Of a DNA stretch of 64,000 nucleotides, positions 11,864-24,534 are shown one piece after another (position 1 is the first letter of the stretch; each line of letters starts with the position of its first letter). The stretch covers positions 115,590,837 to 115,654,836 of the forward strand of contig CM067083.1 of the NCBI GenBank assembly GCA_034008185.1, in the 5' to 3' direction. The DNA comes from Gorsachius magnificus (taxonomy: Eukaryota; Chordata; Aves; Pelecaniformes; Ardeidae). A model generated the notes under the pieces. It made no database searches and was not told where the DNA came from. It was given only the letters and a program-made list of their open reading frames with translations. The position numbers were made by a program, and so were the translations under genes.

Positions 11864-14444
11864 AGAGTGGCTCAAAGCTATCTTTCTCATCTCCTCCCCC
11901 AGTCCTAAAGCTACTGAATGATAAAAAAGCCCTTGCCATAATTTTGAAGGCCTTTTGACTTCTCTAAGGTACTGATGGGGTACTGACTCCACCTCTGAAG
12001 GCTGCTTCCCAGTCAGGAATGAACCAGAGCGCTGTGATCTCTGCTTGTCCCACCGTGGTGCAGGAAGCAGAAGAGATGGGGAAAAGCGGCCATGGAGGAC
12101 TTAGCAGAGAGTTGAAGCCCAGTCCTGTATGCCCCCTTTCTGGAGAAAAGCTTCAGTGATCTCCTTCAGGCAGCTCTAGGCATGCTGGAGGGGTGGGAGG
12201 GGACAGGGCTTTACTTCTCACTGGCAGCTGGCCCAGAGCAGGCCTTCTAAATGTCTGAGGGCAGACATCTGTAGGGTCGACGCCTGCATCTGAGCCAGAT
12301 GTCTGGGGCTCCCCGCAAAGTCAACAGAGAGAAACCGGCTGTGTGAGGATGTGATTCATCCATGGCGCTGTGGGAGCCCGAGTCGGAGCAGGGGAGCTGT
12401 TTCTGTTACAGTCTGGAGGAACGATGCTTGCACCAAGGAGCTCAGAGAGAGCTCCCAGACTTAACAAGGTCCGGGTTTCTTGTTCATTTTCTGCTGCGAG
12501 GTCAGTATACTGGGCTCATGACCAGCTGGGGTGCCTTCTCTAAGGTCATTCATAAAGAGTCTTGAGGGTATTGAGTGATGTGCCTGGGCAAAGACAGTGG
12601 CAAGAAGCAGGAGCCTGATGCACACCTTCAGCCCTGACCTTGAAGCCCTTGCTGAGAAGCCTCCACTGTGTGGTTCACAGAGACAGGAGAAATTTCCTGC
12701 CAAGTTGCTTAGGTTTCTATGTGTAGTTGAATGGTGGGTGCTAGGTTGTGCCAAAGGGTTGCACTTGGCCCGTGGGGTGTCAGCACAGACAGAGATCACA
12801 GCCCCGCAGAATTGCTCTCATGGTTCTGGCAGTGGGGCTTGGCCGTGTCTAGGGCATGGTTTGGAGACTCTGCAGTGCTGCAGCTTCTGGGGGCTGGCAA
12901 ATCTGGCGTTCCAGAGAACCGGCTAAGCTGGGGCTCAGGAAGGTGAGGCAGTGGGTGCTGCAGCTCTCCAGGTCTTGCATCTGCTACAGAAAATCTGGGG
13001 GAGCTGGGGATGCAGATGTGGTACAGCTGGGCTTGGCAATGGAGCAGCACACAGGCTGTGGAGGGGGGGGGGGGGGAAGGGCCATGGGTCTGGAGGCAAG
13101 AGGGGGATTCTCAGAAAATGAAAGATTTCTGAACATGACTTCTGGCCACACCCCAAAAAAGGCATGATGATTAAAATAGGTAGAAGACCATGATTCGCTC
13201 TGAGGGTCACCAGCTCAGGCACCCATACCTCTTAGGGTAAGAGCTACATGGTCTGTTGTACTTACGTGTGTGATGTGTAATTGTCCAAACTCAGAAGTAA
13301 GAACAGATGGGGTGGTAAAAGGTTTGGAAGGTGGATTTGGAGGAGAAGATGGGGATGAATTCTACTTTGCTCCTAAGGAAGCATGCCACTAAAAGGGCTC
13401 CAGCTGGCCCTTTCTCCCATTCAAAAGTAGAAAGTACGTACTGATATTCCTGCCAGATTTATACAAGGTTATGATCTTGGTCTTGCCTTCTTGTCTTGAG
13501 CAAGGTTGAGGCATGTCAGCTGCTTTAACAACCTCTGCATGTTCTTCCAGGACAACTTCTTTGCCCTGGAGACCTCACCTGAAGAAGGGCTTTTGGCACA
13601 GTGCACAAACAGGCCTTTTGTGCAGCTTGCTGAGCCATTTGTCATGACTTCTGGCCAGTGCAACCTCGATGGCACTTCTTGTCCTGCTCCAGAGGAAGCT
13701 GAGCTGAAAGGCAATACTCAGAAGAAGGCAGGAATGTTGCCATGCACCCAGGCTGTGAGATCCTCTTGAGAAAAGCTGCTATGCACAAATAAAGTATGTT
13801 AGAGAAAGTATAAGGGGATAAGGCAGGTGTGTGTAGGCAGCAACGCAAAGCCAGGGGCTGATGTGGAGATTTATGACAAGACTGGAGGAGAGGCTAAGGA
13901 GATCTACCTATTATAGTTAAAAAATGGTCCCGTCAGAAGACTGTCATGAGTGCTCTACTGTGCAAATTTATGACATTCAGTGGGAGTGATCATGTCTTCT
14001 GTATGAGCTGGTTAGAAAAAGCCCTTTTTTCCATGAATAATGTTCACAAAAGTGCAACAGGAATTTTTTTTCCCTCAGGAAAGTTGGTTGCCCACTGGGG
14101 GGAAAAGAACAAGTGGAATTTTTTTCAGAAATACATTTAAGCCCTTGAAAACCTATTTTTTTCTGCTTGAAAATATTTTGCAGTGAGGTATGTCAAGTTC
14201 TTTTCTTAACCATTATTGCCACCTACCCACAAAAGTAGCTCCCATATGCTGCCAGATAATCTCAATAGTATATGATTTAGTCATAAGAAATAAATATTTC
14301 AGGGTGCTGCAAGTAAGCAATTCTTCATTTTAGGCATAATGTGGATTTGAAACTTTCTGGCAGGTACTTTAAGAGTATGGCCATGGAGTATTCTGCAGGT
14401 AAGTGTCCTCAGTGCCATCAGTGGGGGGCCATGGCCAGAGCACT
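11864..14444. other. Non-coding stretch with a G14 tract
   Basis: No gene is recognised. The stretch contains a run of 14 G at 13063-13076. The frame at 13506-13769 (+) follows a pyrimidine-rich 'gttcttccag' that resembles a 3' splice site. However, no domain is seen and no partner exon is evident, so it is not called as coding. Confidence 0.55.
13063..13076 (+). repeat. Poly-G run (G14)
   Basis: Fourteen consecutive G, flanked by 'gctgtgga' and 'aagggcc'. Such runs are prone to length error in sequencing and can form G-rich secondary structure. Confidence 0.95.
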
Positions 14445-14445
14445 T

Positions 14446-14712
14446 GCCCTGTGAGGAGAGACTAAGGGAAAAATTTTTTTTTTTTAGTCTGGAAAAGAGA
14501 TGTTTTGGGAGAACCTAATGACAACCTGCTAGAGTTTGCCAGAGGAGACAGAGCTAGGCTCTTTTTGGAGGTGCGCGGCAGTAAGAAGAGAGACAGTGGT
14601 CATAAAATGGTCCTGAGAGGTTCAAACATGATGTAGAGAAAAATTTCCCACTGTAAGGACAGCCAGGCACTGGAGCAGGTTGCCCAGAGAGGTTGTGCAG
14701 TCTGCTGGGCTG
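14446..14712 (+). mobile_element. Old CR1 3' fragment
   Basis: The plus strand carries the decayed CR1 ORF2 C-terminal region: 'tgaggagagactaaggg' (EERLRE-type), then 'agtctggaaaagagatg' (FSLEKR-type), 'ggagaacctaatgacaacc', 'gagctaggctctttttggag', and 'cactggagcaggttgcccag' with 'agaggttgtgcagtct' (HWNRLPREVV-type). It is interrupted by a T12 run at about 14477-14488 and by many indels. The 3' octamer tail is not recognisable. It is older than the 40612 and 49953 copies and belongs to a different subfamily. Confidence 0.85.
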
Positions 14713-17700
14713 GCCTGCATGCAAGCAAGAAACAGTTGTTTCCAACTAAAGGGTTATTTACTGAGAAGAAGCTGAATTGCATGTTCTGCATTAAGGAGTT
14801 TTTAGGAGAGAAGCATCAAAAGGCAACAGTAGGAGCCCCACATATATGCCAGGAGTTTTGCGGTTGGGCATTTCCCTGCAGCAGGCAGGAAAAGGAGCTG
14901 TACATCTGCCAGCAAGATAAATATCTCTATAACTGAAAAAAAAAGGGTAAAATTCAAGCAGGTCACCATCTTCTCATGTATGTTAGGATGAATGTACTGA
15001 AATGACTGAAACTTCATGTTGAGGGACAAAGCTACTGTTTCCAAAATGTCTCATATCTCTTGTCTTCCCCTCTTCTTCAGGTGACAAGATCAGATGGTGA
15101 CTTTTTCCTACTTTGATTAAAAATAACCATTCCTCTCATAAGAGGTAATAGGTAAATTCTAAATTTGTGGGCGTAGACCGATGCAGTATTAAGTTGGGGG
15201 AGAGTTTATCCCTTAGGAGCTTTATTAATGGTGGGGGTTCACAAATCAGAAGTTAATTTTTAGCTCCTGAGTGGGGTTGCTCCTTGAAGTGTAGCACATT
15301 TTTTGTAAGCCAAAGAAGTACGTTATATATAGGATAATTGTATCATATTATCATTTGCACAATGGCCCTTCTAAAATTAGTGGCAATTATTGGCTGTCTT
15401 TTACAAACTTGGATTTTATATATGAGAGGCACACATACTTATAGCATTTTGCAAAAGCTGTCCCCTCTCGCCCAACCAGGGAAGCAGAAATTTTTAAATT
15501 TTAATTTGTACATGCCTTAGTTAATCTTTGATTATAATTTTGTGAGTGTCCATTCAGCTTAAATGTTTCTTCAAATCCCCAAGCACAAAACTGGGGAACA
15601 ATGACCAGATCTTTGCAGAAATCAGATATTTTCACATCGATTTATTGTCTGCTGTAAGGAATTTTGAAATGCAGTGTTGAAAAACTCTACAAGATTTCAA
15701 AGGATCTCCAGATGCCAAGAAAAGGGCAATAATAAATTGTCCTTGCTTTTCTTCTGCAGCCCGTGAGGACAGAAGAGGTTCAAGGACTCCTTTGCAAAAC
15801 TTTGTTTGAAATTAGAGGTATTCCTCCACTTTAGAGGCACCTGGCATTTAAGGCTGATGGCAGATAATAGGGTCAAGTAGTGAATGGTATAATATGAGAC
15901 TCACCAAGATTTATAAATCTGCAGGTTGGACTGGGGAGAATTGGCTGTCACGCTTCAGACATCTGCTGGTTCTCAGGGATGCAGGCAAGAGTTTGTGCCT
16001 TCTCCCTTCTTTTTATTACAATTACAGGGACTAAGTTAGGACTTAAAGGAACTGCACTTTTTCTTGGTGTCTGTTTTATATTTAATTGAGTAACGACCAG
16101 ACCGGAGATTCTGAGTCTTCTAATTTTCATTATTTAATGTTGGTCATGCTGTGGCTGTGAGAGAAAACTGGCTGTACAAAATGGCCTCAGCGTCCATGAC
16201 CGAAAGTGGTTTCGAGTTAAGCTGCATGAAGAATAAACAGAAGTATATCATTTGCCAGGGCTGTCAGTATTCAAAAAGATGAAATTTGATGAATTAAGGA
16301 AGCTAACAAAGTCACCTGGACTGAGAAGCTCACAGCCTGAAGAGTGGAAAAGATGGATTTCTTTAAGGCACAGCTACTAAAGCTATCCAGAAATGGTATT
16401 CCAAAGAAGAAGTGCAGGGAAGGGCAATGCTAGAGTAAGTAGACAATTAATGAGGTTTAGGAAAAAAAAATAGGCTGACAAATAGAGGCAGCTGTGTCAG
16501 AGCTAGGGAAAGTGAGATGCAAAATGAGAACTGCTGAGTGGGGAGATGAATTAGACCTGACAGATAAGAAGTAGCAAAATGTTCTTTGCCCGTATGAGTA
16601 GAACAAGAAGAATGAAAGAAGTGAGGACCAAGTACAGACCGTGGAAACTCTAGATACAGTTCCCAGACTAAAAATCCTCACTCAAGCACCTAATGCAGGA
16701 CTTAAGCAGAAGTTAAAACCCCAAACCAGCTGCCTCCTTTTCTGTAATGACCTGGTTAGAGTTCAGGAGTGCTCTTTTGTTTGCATGGTCCCGTGTTACC
16801 TTCATTGCATGCTCTTACTTGCAAGCGGCTGTGCAAATCACCGTTTAGGAAGGATTACTGAGGCATAATAACGACAAAAAGTAGCATATCCCTACAGTGG
16901 GAAAACGGGGGATGAGCGAGCAGGAGATGCAGCAAAAGTACAGAAGAATCAATCAGATAATACCAGAGAAACTGCACAGACTGTACACGAGGTCAAGACC
17001 GCAGAAATGAGGGTGGGGAGAGGAGAGCTGCTATTTCGACTAAGAGGAGGTGGGTTTTTAGCAAATGCAGTACAGCCAGGACTTAAAGGTCTCCTCAAAG
17101 GCTGAGCTAGGCAAACCCCGTTACTGTGGCTGGCTAAATCTGCCTGAATCGCTTGCTTCCAGATGTTACAGCATAAACCTTATTCTGTTATAGTTGTAGG
17201 AGATTTATTAAACAGCTGTTCTGTTGTATGTGCAGATGAAATGCCCTGCTTCCATCACGCTCACCAGTTCGGTCCACTTTTAGTCTGGTAGTCAATGGTC
17301 TGGAGATGAATGAGTCTTTGGGGAGATTGATTCCCAGTGTTTAACTTCGTAATAAGATAGGGACAGTCAGGTAAATTGAGCCAGAGCCTCTGGTACCGAC
17401 ACCACATCTGCACCGTTGTGTTTCTAAGGGCTTGGGCATAAGCAGAGCTCAGGATGCCACTGGGTTAGATGTGTTGGAGGAAAGAGTGGTTACGCAAGTA
17501 AGACTGGATTTGGGTTGAGATGATCTGAAATCAGTTCTCAACTCAACTGAGATTTTAGTTGTCCCTGTCTAAATGAAAAAAAAACACCAACAAAAAACAC
17601 AACCCAGGCCATTCATTTTTGGCTTACTGTAAAGCATCCAGAGAGAGGAAATGTATAAAATATCTTGTGAACCAGCAAGACCTGCTAGGAAACTATATTA

Positions 17701-18439
17701 TGTTCCTTTCTGTTCAACAGGCTGGAAAGTCTTAATGTTTCCTGTCATGTTAAACTTCCTCCATGTTTTATAAATAATTTCTGAATGCAAAACATTTTCT
17801 AGTGCTTTGGCCCTGTTCTCAGGAATGCCTGCTGAGGCAAGCTCCCCGACACATAAAACACTCAAATGGCTGTCCTTTTGGCTCATTGCCAAGTGCTGCA
17901 GATTTTCAAAGCTTCCTGCGTATTGAAATGCAGCTATGCAGATCACCAACACCTGGAAAAAGTGAAAATTGCTTTACTGGAGGGAGGGATTGCTAAAGCA
18001 CGAAAATAATTTTCTGTTTCATGCTGATTTGAACTGAGAAACTGAGCTAAAATGCCATTTACCTCTGCTTAGGGCAGCAGATCTGGGAAAGCAAGGAAGA
18101 GTGCCGAATATCTTCTCTCATATTCCCAGTGCTAGGGGAAGATCACCACTGGATCTCCCAGAGAGCACCCAGAACCCAATGCTGGGGCCATGGAATAAAA
18201 GAGGTCTCAGTTCCTTCCTCCCTCCAGTCTCTGCCCCTTGAGCAAACCCAACCAAGCGGTGGGTGAAGCTGCTAACACCTGATGTGACCTGCCCAGATCA
18301 GCGGGGCTCCCAGGAGCTTCGCTTTCCTCGCGTTCGCTTGGGGAACTCTGCTCGTTAATCATGGGCAGGGCCGGGACGCCACAGCCTGCACCCACGGGAA
18401 TGCTCTGAACCCATTGCAAACCAAGCTAACCGTGCTCGC
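14713..18439. other. Non-coding stretch, AT-leaning, no gene recognised
   Basis: This is unique sequence, fairly AT-rich between 14.9 and 16.2 kb, with short A runs (14935-14944 and 17576-17583). The open frames are short and have no recognisable motif. I see no clear mobile element. Confidence 0.55.
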
Positions 18440-18560
18440 TGCAACAAACCTGCTGCTATTTCATCATGCCAATGTGTAATCGTTTTTGTTGCTGGAGGGC
18501 TTCATCACCCCCTTCATTAAAATGCAAATTTACATTAATTAAAAAAGCTGGGAGCATTTG
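18440..18560. promoter_or_regulatory. Candidate enhancer-like block with POU octamer
   Basis: This AT-rich block has the perfect POU-factor octamer ATGCAAAT at 18522-18529, flanked within 20 bases by ATTAA and TTAATTAA homeodomain-type cores (about 18516-18543). The composition is unlike the neighbouring GC-richer sequence and matches no repeat that I know. Clustered octamer and homeodomain sites are common in vertebrate developmental enhancers. That function is inferred; no conservation data are available here. Confidence 0.3.
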
Positions 18561-20225
18561 CACAATTTATGACCAAATCTTAGAGTCCAGCAACCCCCAC
18601 GCTGGGGAGGGGCAGCAAAAGAGTTTTGAAACCGCTGAAATAAATCCTTATCTCGGAACACTGAGGATGTTTTAGCTGATAAAGGAGGATCTTCTTGGAC
18701 TTTTAAAATTAATTCATTCTTCCTAGATTGGAAAACAGACAAAGCAGAAAGGGCTCGAGCAGAATTTTATTCTTGCAGATAAACCTACCATCTAAAATGA
18801 TTCACACACCAGAGAAAGGAAGAAGAAAAATCCCAGTTTATGCTCTAATACAGCAATAAGCCTGTGATCTCATTGCTGCTCAACCCTCCTTTCCCAACCT
18901 GAAATTTTACATATTTCTCTGTATAGCCCATCTTACAGCACTAGGAACATAGCTGCTGGAATCCCTCAGCTTCAGTTGGAGTAAACCCCATCTGTTCCGA
19001 ACTTGTCAGCAAAATCCCATTTGGGATTACCTAGAAAAGGTAAAATTTCTCTTGTGATGTGTTGGGGTGAATGGGGAGCTGCTCCCCGGTGGGACGTACC
19101 AGGCCAGCAAGATGAGATGCTCTCCAGGAGGCCGTGGCTGCCTGATTTCCATGCCTTGATCTGGGAACTTTCCGCCTGATAGCTCCTCTCAGGTGAGGAG
19201 CTGGAGTGGTGCTGGGAAAGCCTGGGCTCACTGTTGCTCTTACACTGTGCTCTCTTACCAGGACAACTGCAGTGGGGTCCACATCTGGTAGCTGGGAAGA
19301 TGGGATCAGTTGGGGGGTGAAACCCTCCATGTGACCTCGTGACACAGTCACGGCATGTGAAACCACCCTTCGCATCTTGGTAGTGCACCCTTGGGTGACT
19401 GGAGCCCATTCGCTCTGTCCAAGGTGAGGAAAGTGTGTGATCTCCCCGGTGGGAAACGCCTGGGGTAAAGGATCAGGCTTTAGGAAGCCTTTATCATTTC
19501 ATGGGACACCTCATATCTGTGGCTGGAGGCTCCTACCTGGATTGAAGTGTCCCACTCTGAATTTCTAGAGTTTTCACCTTACCAAGAAGTAGTTTTTGCC
19601 CTTATTTTCCTCAAGCCAGTAGCAATTCCCAGATGGTTTACATCCCTCTGCCTCCGGGGAAACCTGATCCTTTACCAAGAGGGCACAAGCAAATCACGGT
19701 GTGTCACTGGGGAAAAGAAAACATCCCCACAGCTGCAAAAGTGAACCTGATGTGAAAATACTTTCCCCCTCAGAAGTGAAATAAATGGCGATTGAGGGTG
19801 GCAGCTCTTTGCGCTCCTTGGCCTCCTTGTGGGTGCAGAAGCAGCAGCGTGCATCCCCTGCGCCTGCCCAGGCATGCCGGGGGTGGGCAAGGGGAGCAGG
19901 ACAGGCTGCCGCAGGGCTCGCTCCGAACCTGCTTTTGTAACTGCCTGCCTCTGCTGCCTCTCATGCCGCGTTTCAGTTTTCCGCTTCTGTTCTTCATCTC
20001 CTGGGAAGGATAATCACCTGCACCCAGTCCCAGCAATGTCCGTCCAGCACCTATTTCTGGTACACTTATAAATCAGCAGCAATTTCTACCAAGGTAAATT
20101 TTGTTACTTGTTATAAAATTGATGTAAGTTAGGTCAGAATCAAGCCTCCTGAGGGGGCTGGGCCCTGGGGAGCCCAGGTATGTGTGTGTATGTGCACGCA
20201 TACATGAGCAAGAGGAAGGGAGGTG
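18561..20225. other. Non-coding stretch, no gene recognised
   Basis: This is unique sequence. The two overlapping minus-strand frames at 18972-19409 and 19031-19375 occupy different frames of the same bases and have no domain, which argues for chance. The 19.8-20.0 kb part is GC-rich without forming a convincing CpG island. Confidence 0.55.
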
Positions 20226-20505
20226 GGAGCGACAGGACAAGGGGCAGTGGGCACAAACTGAGACATAAGGGGTTTCAGTTGAACATGAGGAAAAACTTCT
20301 TTACTCTGAGGGTACAGAGCACTGGCACAGGGTGCCCAGGGGGGTTGTGGAGTCTCCTTCTCTGGAGTTATTCAAAGCCCACCTGGACGAAGTCCTGTGC
20401 ACCCTGCTCTGGGTGACCTTGCTTTAGCAGGGGGGTTGGACTGGATGATCTCCCGAGGTCCCTTCCAACCCCTGCCATTCTATGATTGACTCTGTGATTC
20501 TGTAA
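20226..20505 (+). mobile_element. CR1 retrotransposon 3' tail
   Basis: The plus strand shows 'gacaaggggcagtgggcaca', then 'gggtttcagttgaacatgag', 'cactggcacagggtgcccag' (HWHRLP-type), the 'cctggacgaagtcctgtgca' end of ORF2, and a tail ending in 'ttggactggatgatctcc', 'gaggtcccttccaacccc' and a degenerate octamer. It is the same subfamily as the better copy at 49953 (-), in opposite orientation. It is truncated and inactive. Confidence 0.93.
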
Positions 20506-20559
20506 CTCAAAATATAGCTGTTATTCACATTGCAACGCTACCATAATGAGCCCTGCCTG

Positions 20560-20640
20560 GGATGAGACGGGCTCCCGTAGTGCCAGGCACTGTACAAGCC
20601 AGGAATAAAGCAAAGTTTCCTCCTGCAGAGCACCCTGTCT
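20560..20640 (-). repeat. MIR/CORE-SINE-like ancient fragment
   Basis: The block 'gtagtgccaggcactgtaca' followed by 'agccaggaataaagc' repeats the GTGCTGGGCGCTGTACAAAC signature seen at about 5.2 kb. It lies directly downstream of a CR1 tail. Assignment is by resemblance only. Confidence 0.45.
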
Positions 20641-20814
20641 CTCATTTAGTGACAGATGTAACAGGTGAATGAAATGAAAATGTGGGAGTGTGGCAGGATG
20701 GGATAATTATAACCGCTTGCCTTTGCCCAGCTTCATGGCAGGCACAGCGATGCTGTTGGGGCCCAGGTCACACGTGCCTTTCTGCAGAGTTTAGGGCATT
20801 GCCAGGTCTGGTCT
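20641..20814. other. Non-coding, nothing recognised
   Basis: This short unique stretch may contain the decayed remainder of the MIR-like element, but I cannot trace it. Confidence 0.5.
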
Positions 20815-21010
20815 CTGTTATTTATGCAGAGTGACCCAAACGCAGGCATTAATTTCTGTGAGGCAAGGCTCTTTATGGCTCCCTGTAGATCGTACAGCAG
20901 AATCACTGTCCGTCTCATCGTAGATAAATTGTCTGTGAGAATTCAGCATCATCTGAGACGACGTTATTGGGACTGTTTCCACATTCTCAGCCCTGGTAGT
21001 TAAACGCATT
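20815..21010. promoter_or_regulatory. Candidate conserved non-coding block
   Basis: This is unique sequence of balanced composition that keeps several CpGs outside any island (gatcgtac, ccgtctcatcgtag, gagacgacgtt), with ATTAATT near 20847. Isolated CpG retention in otherwise CpG-poor avian DNA can mark constrained sequence. There is no recognisable coding frame; the minus-strand frames here have no domain. Function is inferred. Confidence 0.22.
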
Positions 21011-23850
21011 AAATAAAAGAAAGGAAAGATGATTTGTTTTTCATTTGGTTGAACTATTCCAAGATTTCAGGGGAAAGAAAAATCATCGTGATACATCCTG
21101 AGTTATAAATAGCAGCGCTGCGTGCACTGGGGTAAACGCTGCATTCCTCTAGGTACTTGTAAGAAAAAGGATCAAGAGAATGTGAAACTTGTAAAATTTA
21201 TGGTGGTCCTTGGACGGATGTGATGTGTTAGTGGAGGCAAGGCACATACCAAACATGAAGTCGATGAGTCACTGAAGATTTATGTCTCCCAGCATCTCCA
21301 TTCCAATGGCACCATATGTTTATATGGACTGTAGGTTTATTATTGGAAATTGAAGGTCTGCCTCATCGCTTCTTATTGGAATCTCGTGGATATTTTTTCT
21401 GAAGGATAGTGGGAGTAATCCACTCTCCCACTTATATCCTGGGTCTATTTTGGTTTAAAGTAAAATCTAAAATATGTGTTCTTTTTTCTTAGCAAGGAAC
21501 AGGATTCCTGAAAATGGAGAAGGGCAGCGGGCAGCAGCCGGCCACCTCATTTCCATAGCTGTTACTGTAAAACCTTGTCTTCGTGCGTAAGGCTTTTATA
21601 AAAATTTGCATTTTCCTGGTACTGTACACATATCCCATCATTCGAGCTGGGTGTAAAACAACTCCCCCGCCTGAAAAGCTGACAAAAATCTGGGAGAATC
21701 CCAGGCCTGCAGCAGAAATAGCCCTGAAAAGCTGTCAAAAGGGAGGAAGTGAGAAAGGAGGGCTGGGGCAGTGGCGTTTCCCAAGCAGCCCGGGAGCCCA
21801 GGCTGGGCTGAAGCTCAGCACCCCACTGCCCTGGTTTGTCCCCACCGGTGGCAAGGACGTGGTGGTGGGGCAGGGCCTGGAGTGGCTGCACCAGCCTGGT
21901 GAGCAGGACACGGTTGGGAAATGCGGTGGGCAAGGGAAGGTCCGAATGTGCCGTGGGACCCAACGGGCAGGGGTGGCTCGGTGAGAGCTGCCCGGGACGG
22001 AGGCACTGCCTGGTGCGACACCCTACCCTGATCATGCAGGCAGCCAAGAACACACACTGCTGTTTTGGTTACCTGCTCTTTTGCAGCTGGGGGGATGCGA
22101 GCCAAAATTTGCTGGAGGCAAGCGAGCTATTTTCCCAGGCACTCGTTCCCGGGAGCCAGTCCCAGGTGGGGATGCCCCTGGGATGGTGGCCTCCCCCAGC
22201 CAGGGAAGGGAGGGTGCCTTGCACCCTTTGCCGAGACTTCAGACCTGCCGGTAGTAGCAAATGATATCTTGTAAGAGAACGCCCTTGCGTAGCCGTGGTA
22301 ACTAAAATAATATTGTGTACTCCACGGAGATGGGATTGCTGTGGTTAACCGATGTGTAACCCAGAATATTAAGCAGTTCCTGCTGACAGTGAGAGCTACA
22401 TTTTATTTAATGTCATTTTACTTACCTGTGGTCTAAGGTGTTGCTTTCTTCTAGTGCAACCCAGGAGCATGTGAGTTTGTCACTTCTTCTGCCCTGCAGG
22501 GCTGCTCTCAGGCCGCAGTTATCCCAAGGACAGGAACACAGACTTTTAGGGTATATTCTCATTGGTGAATTTAAACAGCCAGGAGCAGTTCCCCAGCCTC
22601 AGGCAGATGGTCTGCCCCTTGGTGTCATCTCCGCATCCCCAGCCAGGCTGGCCGCATCCAAACAGCCAGCTGGGCATAGCCCCTGGCCCCTGGTAAATCC
22701 TAAACTGTCCCAGGGATTGCGAGGGCAGCACTGGTGGCCCAGACCTAAACAGAGCTCTGTCAGCGCTGCCAATTTAACAGTACATGTGAACAAGTTTTGG
22801 GGCCTAAACCCTCAAACCTGCACTTTCAAGATTTTTATTAGTACGGATGTAACCTCTATTTTCTCCATGCGGAAGGAGAGGGAACAGGAAAAACTTCTCG
22901 CTTATTTACATAAACTATTATGCCACTTACCCCAAATGCTGCCTACTAATACATTAACTTGGCTGGAATCTGTTTAGGTTTTGATTTCACAAGCGATAAG
23001 AGACTCTGTACATCTCCACTGCTGTGAAAGGACGTGAAAAAGAAAGGCAGCAGGTGGCCACGGGCATCACCCCGGTGGCCCAGGTCCAGGCTGCAGATGC
23101 AGACCCAGTGCTTTCAAGGAGGGCAGCACTGCCTGCAGTTTGGGCTGGGCCAAAACAACATCTCACCAGATTAATGGCGCACCTTGCTTGGCTTTCTAGC
23201 TGAGTTGGAGCCAGTAATGCCCAGTTATCAACTTACTGGTATAACTAAAAGCATCACATGCACTTTAAATTTACCTGCCTGACCCCAGGTACAGCAGTGG
23301 CAGTAGGGTCTCACCTCCTGGTGGGTCTGGCCATCCAAAATACATCTGTGATCACATATGAAATATTTGGAAGAAGCAGGGGTCAAAGCAGGGCCCACCC
23401 CAGCCTTGTGCAAGTAAATCCAGTCTCTCTCTGCCCTTCCTAATTTTGTTTTTTTGCTGCAAAGATGCTTCCTTGCACAAAATGAAAATGCACAGCGAGT
23501 CACTCCTTGAAGTGATGTTTATTCTCCAGGCTGGCAACATTTCAACCCTTGGACCAATCTTCTAAGGCAAAAATTGCCCAACTAGCTGAAGGCCTCCTTC
23601 TGTTTCTGGATTAATGTGTTCGGCTCCTGTTGATTTATGGAAGCTGTGACTTCATGACCTCAACACATGCTCTGAAGAAAGTGAGTTTGGGCCAGAAACC
23701 AGGAGTTTCCCACTGAAAAACAAAGCAAAGGGAGATGGATTCAATCTGTTTCTGTACACCATGCCTGGGGCTCAGGTGTCCCGTGCTGGCAGGTTTGCAG
23801 TGCATGCAGGAGGTGCCGCTCCTCCTGGAGCATCTGTGTGCTGCTCAGCT

Positions 23851-23875
23851 GGGAGGAGGGAGGGAGGGAGAGAGA
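23851..23875 (+). repeat. GGGA/GAGG purine simple repeat
   Basis: Imperfect gggagg/ggga units run for about 25 bases. It is a simple-sequence tract with no coding role evident. Confidence 0.85.
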
Positions 23876-24519
23876 ACGTTTGCCATTCCCTTTCTGAGGT
23901 GCTCAGTGCTCTCTTCCCTGCACAGCCCCGCTGGCTGCGTGTCCTCAGCTGTCCCCAGCAGCCCCAGGGCGTCCCTGGGGTCACCAATTGCCTTCGAGCA
24001 CCGGCTCACCGGCCAGCCCAGCCTGCAGGATGCTGTGCCTCCGAGTTCAGCCCAAACAAGATAAGGCGTCACAAAAATACAGCTTGGTTAGAGCCATGGC
24101 ATGGTCTGATCATGGACACTCTGTCTCATGTATTTTCCTTACCCGAGCAGCAAAGGCAACGCCTGCAACTCTGCCCCAGCGTAAAGGTAACCAAATGGAT
24201 CTTGTGTGTCTGCAATTAGCAAGTCCTCACAGACTTTCAACAAAACCAGAAAGAAGACAGAACAGTGATAACGGAGGGACAGTTCCTACACACACTGAGC
24301 TGGCAAGGACACAAAGGACACACATAGAGGATTCAATTTTTATTTTTTTTCTAATTTCATCTGGCATTAAGCAATCGTAACTTTTCGTTTGAGTAATAAA
24401 TGGATTTGTCCTTTTCGGCAAAACTGCTGTGGACATATTATTCCCTTTATGGTGTGTTTTGCTAGATTCCAGATGTTGCTGTTTATTCAAGACAAAGTTC
24501 ATCCAAAGAAGGGTCAAGG

Positions 24520-24534
24520 AAAAAAAAAAAAAAA
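24520..24534 (+). repeat. Poly-A run (A15)
   Basis: Fifteen consecutive A. No retrocopy body is visible upstream and no target duplication was found, so a processed pseudogene is not supported. Confidence 0.9.

Noticed and set aside
21583..21984. Frame with a signal-peptide-like N-terminus
   Set aside because: The initiating codon is GTG, not ATG. The downstream part is proline- and glycine-rich without a domain, and an equally long minus-strand frame overlaps it.
22438..22977. Longest plus-strand frame outside repeats (179 codons)
   Set aside because: It starts with GTG, its first in-frame ATG is near the end, it has no recognisable domain, and a GC-rich stretch explains the lack of stops.
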